From Sporolactobacillus inulinus (GTDB lineage: Bacteria; Bacillota; Bacilli; Bacillales; Sporolactobacillaceae), in assembly GCF_006539285.1 (NCBI RefSeq), contig NZ_BJMS01000021.1, positions 1 to 59,176 of the forward strand: a DNA stretch of 59,176 nucleotides, read 5' to 3'. Positions 53,967-59,176 of the stretch are shown here, in pieces. Position 1 is the stretch's first letter. Every line of letters starts with the position of its first letter. The translations under genes and the position numbers were made by a program. The notes beneath the pieces are model-generated. The model was given only the letters and a program-made list of their open reading frames with translations. It did no database searches and was not told where the DNA came from.

Positions 53967-54827
53967 TTGACTGGTTTGTTGATTGCACTTATCCCGGCGC
54001 TCCTATGGGGAACACTTCCGTTAGTTAGCGCGAAGGTGGGCGGAACACCGCATCACCAGGTATTTGGGATGACAATCGGTGCGTTTTGTTTTTCAATGAT
54101 GGTGTTTCTGTTTTTCAGCCCAGAGATCAATGCTACAATCATTGTGATTAGTTTGATCTCCGGGTTGTGCTGGGCAGTTGGGCAGTTCCATCAATTCGCT
54201 GCAATGAAGCTGCTTGGCGTCTCGAAGACAATGCCGCTTTCTACCGGGATGCAGCTCGCAGGTGCTGCGTTGTTTGGTATTTTTCTGTTTCATGAATGGA
54301 ATACGACACTGCGAATGGTTCTGGGCATCAGCGCTGTTGTATGCATTATTATTGGCGTATTGTTTACATCAAAAGAGCAGAATGCGAAAGAGTCGAACGA
54401 TAATTCACTGATCCGGGGAATTTTTCTGCTTATTGTGTCGACACTAGGTTATATATCATATTTGGTCATCTTGAGAATTTTCGATATTAATGGCTGGTCG
54501 GCAGTTCTTCCTCAATCCATTGGTATGCTCATTGGTGCTCTTTTATTGTCTGGGAAACAGGTTAAATCCTTGTATGACCGGCACACATTCTTTAACACCA
54601 TTTCCGGGTTGATGTGGGCAGGCGGAAATCTTGCGTTATTAATTGCAACGAAAATGGAAGGTGTCGCGATTAGTTTCTCTATGTCACAAATCGGAACGGT
54701 GCTGTCGACGCTTGGTGGCATTTTTATTCTAGGAGAGAAGAAGTCGAAACATCAAATGGTGATGCTTCTCATAGGCTGCTTTTTGATCATTGTTGGCGGA
54801 ATATTGTTGGGAATGACGAAAAAATAA
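53967..54827 (+). CDS. GlcU/RhaT-type sugar permease
   Basis: A 286-aa protein with ten membrane helices of the glucose/ribose porter (GRP) family. The start LLIALIPALLWGTLPLVSAKVGG and the later blocks (FAAMKLLGVSKTMPLSTGMQLAG, ISFSMSQIGTVLSTLGGIFILGEKKS) match GlcU, a proton-linked glucose uptake protein. I chose TTG 53967, six bases after GGAAGGTG; the open frame begins five codons earlier over that ribosome site. B. subtilis pairs glcU with a glucose dehydrogenase for spore germination; no gdh is here. Substrate is probably glucose but not certain. Confidence 0.85.
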   Translation: MTGLLIALIPALLWGTLPLVSAKVGGTPHHQVFGMTIGAFCFSMMVFLFFSPEINATIIVISLISGLCWAVGQFHQFAAMKLLGVSKTMPLSTGMQLAGAALFGIFLFHEWNTTLRMVLGISAVVCIIIGVLFTSKEQNAKESNDNSLIRGIFLLIVSTLGYISYLVILRIFDINGWSAVLPQSIGMLIGALLLSGKQVKSLYDRHTFFNTISGLMWAGGNLALLIATKMEGVAISFSMSQIGTVLSTLGGIFILGEKKSKHQMVMLLIGCFLIIVGGILLGMTKK

Positions 54828-55029
54828 TCAATGTGGATCAAAGACTTTTTATTTTTTTAATGTTAGGTCATGACATCCGCGGAAATGAATGCTAAAATAT
54901 AATTAAGCTATTTGAAGGATCTTGTCGTCTATTAAGATGAAAACGGTTCTTTGAAAGATAGAGCAGGGTTTACTTCTGTGAATTCTGCAGAAACTTAAAT
55001 TTTATGCAAATGAATGGAGCGAGTAGAAA

Positions 55030-55299
55030 ATGGAAAAAACGTTTGTTGTCACTGATGAAACAGGTATCCATGCACGTCCGGCTACTGTGCTTGTAAGCGA
55101 AGCAAGCAAGTTCGAATCGAACATTAATATTGAATATAATGGCAAGAAAGCAAACCTGAAGAGTATCATGGGTGTCATGGCTCTTGGCATTATGCAAGGC
55201 GCTGAATTTAAGGTTGTAACTGAAGGTTCAGACGCTGATGAAGCTGCAGCTGCAATTAGCAATGTCATCTCAGCTCAAGGTATCGGCAAAGAAAAATAA
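55030..55299 (+). CDS. ptsH: phosphocarrier HPr
   Basis: An 89-aa phosphocarrier of the PEP:sugar phosphotransferase system. Both phosphorylation sites are present: His14 in GIHARPAT (His15 in the usual numbering) and Ser45 in LKSIMGVM (Ser46). It therefore can act both in sugar phosphorylation and as CcpA cofactor, unlike Crh, which lacks the His. ATG 55030 follows GGAGCGAG. ptsI is not downstream; a strong terminator is. This separation from ptsI is unusual for Bacillales. Confidence 0.95.
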   Translation: MEKTFVVTDETGIHARPATVLVSEASKFESNINIEYNGKKANLKSIMGVMALGIMQGAEFKVVTEGSDADEAAAAISNVISAQGIGKEK

Positions 55300-55313
55300 T
55301 TACTTAGCATCAT

Positions 55314-55355
55314 AAAAAGCGGTGGGTTTGAGAAATCTCAAATCCACCGCTTTTT
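55314..55355. terminator. bidirectional terminator between ptsH and yidC-like gene
   Basis: AAAAAGCGGTGGGTTTGAGA (55314-55333) pairs with 55336-55355 with one mismatch; A-run left, T-run right. Confidence 0.9.
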
Positions 55356-55387
55356 CGTTATGTGATTGACGAAAGGACAAGGCGCCT

Positions 55388-56086
55388 TTATGATTGTTGC
55401 ACTACTGATACATTTTTCATTCGCTGATGCAGCAATGCTGAAGTAATGCATGTTTGCACGATCAGAAACAACCCGCCTACAACCCAATATAAAGGTAGAG
55501 CAGCAGATGTGGATAGTGACGCAAATACAATCATAATCGGCGAAATTAATCCGATCCACTGCATTGAATGGTTCGGCGCTTCGGAACCGGACGATGGAAT
55601 AAGCAGTTTTTGACTAACCTTAAATTGAACAAAATAGACAATACCGGCAATGATCGTCAGTGTGAGATCTGTATGTCCTAAGCTAAACCACAGGAAGTGA
55701 TGTGCGGCAATCTCCTTCGAACTGCGGATTGCGTAGTAAAAGCCCATCAAGAGTGGCATTTGAATGAGTATGGGCAAGCACCCTACTGCAGACAGAGGGT
55801 TGATGCCATGCTTTTTGTAGAGCGCCATCATTTCCATCTGAATTTTTTGTTTTTCTTCAGGATTTGCAGTATCAGCCATTCTTTTCTGAATTTGACTCAA
55901 CTCAGGCTTTAGTTTGTCCATCTTTTGTTTCGTATCGAATTGCCGAATGGTTTGCCGAACCATGAGCGGTGCAAGCAGAAAGCGAATCAACAGTGTCAAA
56001 ATAATAATCGCCATTCCGTAATTATGATTAAAAAGAGATGCCGTACTTTGAATCATGATTGTGAAAGGTTCAATGAGCATTTTCAT
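55388..56086 (-). CDS. YidC/Oxa1-family membrane insertase, short N-terminus
   Basis: A 232-aa insertase for membrane proteins. Blocks seen are LIEPFTIMIQ, NYGMAIIILTLLIRFLLAPLMV with the conserved Arg of the hydrophilic groove, a coiled-coil hairpin (KMDKLKPELSQIQKRMADTANPEEKQKIQMEMMALYKKHGINPLSAVGCLPILIQMP), HFLWFSLG and PAALPLYW-like AALPLYWVVGG. It resembles YqjG/SpoIIIJ but lacks their N-terminal signal peptide and lipobox; the ATG at 56086 has AGGAGG at ideal distance. The open frame adds only 18 non-hydrophobic codons upstream, so no signal was missed. A Lys/Arg-poor tail ends the protein. Confidence 0.88.
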   Translation of the reverse strand: MKMLIEPFTIMIQSTASLFNHNYGMAIIILTLLIRFLLAPLMVRQTIRQFDTKQKMDKLKPELSQIQKRMADTANPEEKQKIQMEMMALYKKHGINPLSAVGCLPILIQMPLLMGFYYAIRSSKEIAAHHFLWFSLGHTDLTLTIIAGIVYFVQFKVSQKLLIPSSGSEAPNHSMQWIGLISPIMIVFASLSTSAALPLYWVVGGLFLIVQTCITSALLHQRMKNVSVVQQS

Positions 56087-56118
56087 TTCGCGTTTCCTCC
56101 TAGCTGTTGGTGTAACGG

Positions 56119-56415
56119 TTAAGGAGCTAGGAGCAGGCAATCACTCTCTGAATCGGTTGCTGCGGCATCGCGTCGCATTATTGATCGAACTAAGCAGCGG
56201 ATCAATTGATGCTGCCACTGAGCGCGATTGAGGCGTTCCGGTCCCGCATGGATATGTGACCGAACAGTCTGATCGCAATAATCATTTTTGAACGAAGCAT
56301 ACTGCCGGGCAAATGCCTGTCTGCTAAGGCAAAGGGACAGCTCAAAAATGAGTAGCAGGGTAGGGAACGTGGGGTCGTTTAATAAATAAGTACACAGATC
56401 AAGGATTGCGCTCAC
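56119..56415 (-). CDS. possible small protein upstream of the YidC-like gene
   Basis: A 98-aa open frame from GTG 56415 (GGAAAGG just upstream), or a TTG three codons later, with one hydrophobic stretch (FPTLLLIFELSLCL) and a polar Arg/His/Gln-rich C-terminus (RLNRAQWQHQLIRCLVRSIMRRD). It ends 32 bases before the yidC-like start and could be cotranscribed. I do not recognise the family. It may instead be an untranslated leader. Confidence 0.3.
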   Translation of the reverse strand: MSAILDLCTYLLNDPTFPTLLLIFELSLCLSRQAFARQYASFKNDYCDQTVRSHIHAGPERLNRAQWQHQLIRCLVRSIMRRDAAATDSESDCLLLAP

Positions 56416-56568
56416 CTGCCTTTCCGAAGCTGCTACGCAAATCATAGCACACTAAGAGGATAAGGAGTACTCACCCTGAAAATCAGTTCGATTAGTCGGT
56501 GCGTTATCGGATCTCTGCATGACTTGCTTGTTCTGTTGATTGGTTAAAGAAGTATTGATTGAGAAAAA

Positions 56569-56616
56569 CCAGGCGAAAAGCGCCCGGTCCTTACTTCCGC
56601 AGGATGCGGTGGCTTC
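56569..56616 (-). repeat. dispersed repeat A, copy 2 (inverted)
   Basis: Read on the minus strand it gives CCACCGCATCCTGCGGAAGT then AAGGACCGGGCG and CTTTTCGCCTGGTTTTTC, matching 15871-15919 with about two differences in 47 bases. The hairpin GGCG/CGCC with T-run would terminate minus-strand transcripts. Confidence 0.8.
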
Positions 56617-56736
56617 CGCGTTGTGCACGAACGTCGCTTCGGTTACTCGCTTGCCGCGGGCGCACCGCGAGCCTCCTCAGACAAACAGAAAACTGCGGGG
56701 TCTCGCTGGCACGCTGTCCCCGCAGGCGCCAGAGCA
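56617..56736. repeat. GC-rich linker between repeats A and B
   Basis: About 120 bases with high G+C and internal pairing: GCTTGCCGCGGGCG with CGCGAGCC, and CTGCGGGG (56693-56700) with CCCCGCAG (56718-56725) around a 17-base loop. It lies exactly between repeats A and B and looks like the body of a small composite element. Confidence 0.5.
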
Positions 56737-56806
56737 CCTCAGCTTTGATTCTTAGCCAAGACACTGGTCTATTGGTTTGAAGAAGGGGCAAAATCATAAA
56801 CTTTCT
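56737..56806 (+). repeat. dispersed repeat B, copy 2
   Basis: Matches 28138-28207 over 70 bases with about seven differences; the shared core is AGCCAAGACACTGGTCTATT at 56754-56773. Confidence 0.8.
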
Positions 56807-56815
56807 TTACCTGTG

Positions 56816-56848
56816 AGAAAAAAGATCCCCGATGATTTATCGGAGACC
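56816..56848 (-). terminator. terminator of lrgAB
   Basis: On the minus strand GGTCTCCGAT (56848-56839) pairs with ATCGGGGATC (56833-56824), with two G-U/mismatch positions and an AAATC loop, followed by TTTTTTCTC. Confidence 0.8.
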
Positions 56849-56869
56849 TTGCTTTCGTTTATAGAGAAT

Positions 56870-57550
56870 TTATAAGAGAATGAGCGGGGTTAATATTGGT
56901 GCAAACACCAGAGTGATAATAGCCGCCAATACCATGGCAAGACTTGCTGCTGCACCTTCTTCGCTGCCAAATTCAAGCGCTTTTGATGTGCCTGCTCCAT
57001 GCGCACCCATGCCCAATAAAAGTCCTTTAGCTAATTTTTCTTGAATATGCATCGATCGGATAATCGCTGGTCCGAGAATCAAGCCGGTAATACCTGTTAC
57101 AATAACGAAAATTGCTGTCATTGTCGGCATGCCGCCAATATCGACAGATACAGCCATTGCGATCGGCGTGGTAATCGATCTTGGCAACAAACTCAACAAG
57201 TAGTTATCATTCAAATGAACGATGTGGCTGAACACACCTGAGATGATGATTGCTACAAATACACCGGTAGACATGCTGACTGCAATGATTTTTGCGTATT
57301 TCTTCATCACCTTGCGAAATTTATACAGGGGGACGGCAAACCCAACTACCGCAGGCTGTAAAAGGTTGCTCAGCCAGCGACCGCCTTTGTCATAATCCGA
57401 ATAATCGATATGAACTCCGACCAACATCAGTGAGAGAATGCATGGCGCGATGAGAAGCGGTGACAATAGAGCGAACCTCATTTTTCTGTACACCAATTTC
57501 GAAACAGCATAAACAGCAATAGTAAGCAGGATGCAAATAAAGGCAATCAT
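56870..57550 (-). CDS. lrgB: LrgB/CidB family membrane protein
   Basis: A 226-aa membrane protein with about eight to nine helices. RSITTPIAMAVSVDIGGMPTMTAIFVIVTGITG and LLLGMGAHGAGTSKALEFGSEEGAAASLAMVLA are the LrgB/CidB/YohK signatures. With LrgA it forms the holin-antiholin-like pair that in Bacillales affects pyruvate uptake and release (PftAB-like) or cell lysis. Its start overlaps the lrgA stop by four bases. Substrate here is not decided by sequence. Confidence 0.93.
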   Translation of the reverse strand: MIAFICILLTIAVYAVSKLVYRKMRFALLSPLLIAPCILSLMLVGVHIDYSDYDKGGRWLSNLLQPAVVGFAVPLYKFRKVMKKYAKIIAVSMSTGVFVAIIISGVFSHIVHLNDNYLLSLLPRSITTPIAMAVSVDIGGMPTMTAIFVIVTGITGLILGPAIIRSMHIQEKLAKGLLLGMGAHGAGTSKALEFGSEEGAAASLAMVLAAIITLVFAPILTPLILL

Positions 57551-57930
57551 TGGCCAATCTCTCCTTTTTTATTTGCCAGCCTGCGTATCGCAAATTGGGC
57601 GACAAGACCAGTAACGGCCATAACCGTAACGGTACTCAATAAAATAACAATTAAAAATTGGGAACCGTGCTGCAGGATCTCTGATTTGTACTGGATGATT
57701 GCAACTGCAGATGGGATAAAAAAGAGCAGCATTTCAGATGTTAGAAAACTTGCACCCAATTCGACCGTTGAAAGCTTTAATACTTTAAAATGGAGGAGTC
57801 CCAGGACGATGAACAACCCGAGGATACTTCCCGAAATGGGCAAGTGCAGCAGTTTAACGAGAAAGTTCCCAAGTAATGCAAACAGATACAGGAAAAGAAC
57901 CTGCGTAATAATTCGCAACGCTTTTGACAA
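57547..57930 (-). CDS. lrgA: LrgA/CidA family membrane protein
   Basis: A 127-aa protein with four helices (about 7-25, 30-48, 66-85 and 92-112). LFALLGNFLVKLLHLPISGSILGLFIVLGLLHFKVLKL is the family hallmark, followed by GASFLTSEMLLFFIPSAVAI. It is the upstream partner of lrgB. It resembles the CidA/YwbH pair, whose LysR regulator is divergent just as here. GGAAGTG upstream is a moderate ribosome site. Confidence 0.93.
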   Translation of the reverse strand: MSKALRIITQVLFLYLFALLGNFLVKLLHLPISGSILGLFIVLGLLHFKVLKLSTVELGASFLTSEMLLFFIPSAVAIIQYKSEILQHGSQFLIVILLSTVTVMAVTGLVAQFAIRRLANKKGEIGQ

Positions 57931-58081
57931 ATTAATAACACTTCCTTATTTAATTAACGATCGTCAATGACAAACATCGCAATTAATTATACAAAATACA
58001 AATTTGCAGGTACAATAGATTTCGGGAATACACGTATTCCTTTAACTTATAGAGGTCGTTTGAAACGCTGGGGGAATGAAG

Positions 58082-58984
58082 ATGGACATTAAACATCTAC
58101 ACTACTTTATTGAAGTGGCTGTACGAAAGAGCTTTACCAAGGCAGCGCACCATCTGTATGTAACGCAGCCAACAATAAGTAAGATGGTGCGAGACATAGA
58201 AGATGAGCTGGGGATGGTATTGCTTGATCGAACGGGGAAAGAAATTGAATTAACGGATGCGGGACGAATTGTTTTTGAACAATCGCAAAAAATTGTTCAG
58301 TCATTTGCTCATCTTTCTGATGAACTCGGAAATTTAACGCATGCAAAAAGAGGAAAATTAACCATTGGTTTGCCGCCGATGATCGGGTATAAATTCTTTC
58401 CTAATATACTTAGCCAATTTCGTAATGAGTATCCAGGTATCGATCTCAATATTGCGGAGTACGGTGCAAAAAAAGTAGCTGATTCGGTTGCTGAAGGACT
58501 GTTGGAAGTCGGCGTAACGGTCGGCGAATTTAATGATGAATTGTTTCATTCCTTTGTGTTTTTTGAAGATAAACTGCGCCTGGTTGCCCATAAGTCGAGC
58601 CCGCTTGCGAAAATGACACATGTGAATTTATTCGATCTTCGAAATGAACCTTTCATCCTGTTTCCAGAAGAATTTTCATTACATGGTATGATTATTGCTT
58701 GCTGCGAGAAGGCGGGGTATCAACCGCATATTGTTTTTGAGAGTTCTCAATGGGAGTTTATGGTGAAGATGGTTTCTGAAAAATTCGGAGTGGCCTTACT
58801 GCCTGAAAGCATTTTAAAAAAAGTTGAAAAAGAAATAGACTCTATAGTAACGCTTCCGATTGAAAACTCTGAATTGAACTGGCGACTGTCCATGATTTGG
58901 GAAAGAAATCATTATCTATCTTATGCGGCAAGAACCTGGGTAGCCAAAACGAGGATGCTATTGAAAGACTGTCATGTGAATTAA
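58082..58984 (+). CDS. LysR-family regulator, CidR/YwbI-like
   Basis: A 300-aa LysR regulator. The N-terminal helix-turn-helix (MDIKHLHYFIEVAVRKSFTKAAHHLYVTQPTISKMVRDIEDELG, 1-44) and the substrate-binding domain (about 90-295, GLPPMIGYKFFPNILSQF) are intact. ATG 58082 is about seven bases after TGGGGGA; ATG 58076 is too close. It is divergent from lrgA with 151 bases between, the arrangement of ywbI and ywbH-ywbG in B. subtilis, where the regulator activates the pair in overflow metabolism. A similar role is inferred. Confidence 0.88.
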   Translation: MDIKHLHYFIEVAVRKSFTKAAHHLYVTQPTISKMVRDIEDELGMVLLDRTGKEIELTDAGRIVFEQSQKIVQSFAHLSDELGNLTHAKRGKLTIGLPPMIGYKFFPNILSQFRNEYPGIDLNIAEYGAKKVADSVAEGLLEVGVTVGEFNDELFHSFVFFEDKLRLVAHKSSPLAKMTHVNLFDLRNEPFILFPEEFSLHGMIIACCEKAGYQPHIVFESSQWEFMVKMVSEKFGVALLPESILKKVEKEIDSIVTLPIENSELNWRLSMIWERNHYLSYAARTWVAKTRMLLKDCHVN

Positions 58985-59176
58985 TAAAATAGTTGACACT
59001 GAGTGTTCATACTGGTATATTGATTAGGTTGCTCCATTGATTCACGTTCTTTATTAACGAGTTAATGGTAAAGTGACTAGAGTTATGAGTGAGTTATTCT
59101 AGTGAAAAACAGCCTTGACATTTTATTGATGGTTTGTTAGACTGTTTAAGTTGTCGCTTTTGATGACTATGGATGA
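58985..59176. other. window end, no gene seen
   Basis: About 190 AT-rich bases after the LysR gene. TTGACA is seen at 58994-58999 with TGGTAT-like material downstream, possibly a promoter for a gene beyond the window edge. No open frame of note. Confidence 0.4.

Larger units (their letters stand above)
56446..56869. other. GC-rich intergenic region with repeats
   Basis: Between the small ORF and lrgB on the minus strand lie inverted repeat A (56569-56616), a GC-rich linker, repeat B (56737-56806) and the lrgB terminator. The open frames here are in all three forward frames and are not protein-like. Confidence 0.6.

Noticed and set aside
56540-56797. Three overlapping frames in the GC-rich region before lrgB
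   Set aside because: They are open in several frames on both strands because of high G+C; the region is explained by dispersed repeats.
1-59176. CRISPR arrays, prophage, IS transposases, tRNA or rRNA genes
   Set aside because: No regularly spaced repeats, transposase or phage proteins, and no cloverleaf or rRNA-like segments were seen anywhere in the window.

Overview
The window is a chromosomal segment of an endospore-forming, low-to-moderate-GC Gram-positive bacterium of the order Bacillales. It carries spo0A, spoIVB and a complete eight-gene spoIIIA operon. Gene order from comGA/gcvT to spo0A follows the yqh-spo0A region of Bacillus subtilis, with several genes missing. The OLE RNA locus, an orphan glgD, fermentation-type dehydrogenases and frequent TTG/GTG starts would suit a Sporolactobacillaceae-like organism. 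That assignment is an inference from gene content, not a sequence search.

Layout. Positions 1-3.2 kb hold fabHB (yhfB), a divergent pair of an Rgg/ComR-type regulator and a 14-codon peptide ORF, and a long poorly coding stretch. Positions 3.2-18.9 kb are accessory metabolism and transport: a small membrane protein, an HxlR regulator beside an MFS exporter, HAD phosphatase, PAP2 phosphatase, pncB, a P-loop nucleoside-kinase-like protein, a second MFS exporter divergent from an SgrR-like regulator, exoA, an iron-type alcohol dehydrogenase, a D-2-hydroxyacid dehydrogenase, an EnvC-like M23 hydrolase and a lone glgD. Positions 19.1-21.2 kb hold only comGA and comGB; the pseudopilin genes are not there. 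Positions 21.2-33.3 kb hold yqhG-yqhH, a tandem glycine riboswitch with gcvT-gcvPA-gcvPB, yqhL, mntR, yqhO, yqhP, yqhQ, yqhR and efp.

Positions 33.4-38.7 kb are spoIIIAA-AH behind a sigma-E-like promoter. Positions 39-45.2 kb are accB-accC-yqhY, a terminator, then nusB-folD-xseA-xseB-ispA. Between ispA and dxs lies a roughly 600-nt structured non-coding region followed by a small Lys-tailed membrane protein. This is the hallmark arrangement of OLE RNA and its membrane partner OapA, and is the most striking element here. dxs, tlyA, recN (argR absent), spoIVB and spo0A follow. The last part has a GlcU-like sugar transporter, a lone HPr gene, a YidC-family insertase lacking its usual export signal, a GC-rich dispersed repeat, lrgA-lrgB and their divergent LysR regulator.

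Functionally, housekeeping operons (fatty acid, C1/folate, isoprenoid, DNA repair) are interleaved with the sporulation master regulator and the mother-cell SpoIIIA channel. Two candidate systems deserve attention: the OLE/OapA membrane ribonucleoprotein and the short Rgg-peptide pair. Two families of dispersed intergenic repeats are also visible.
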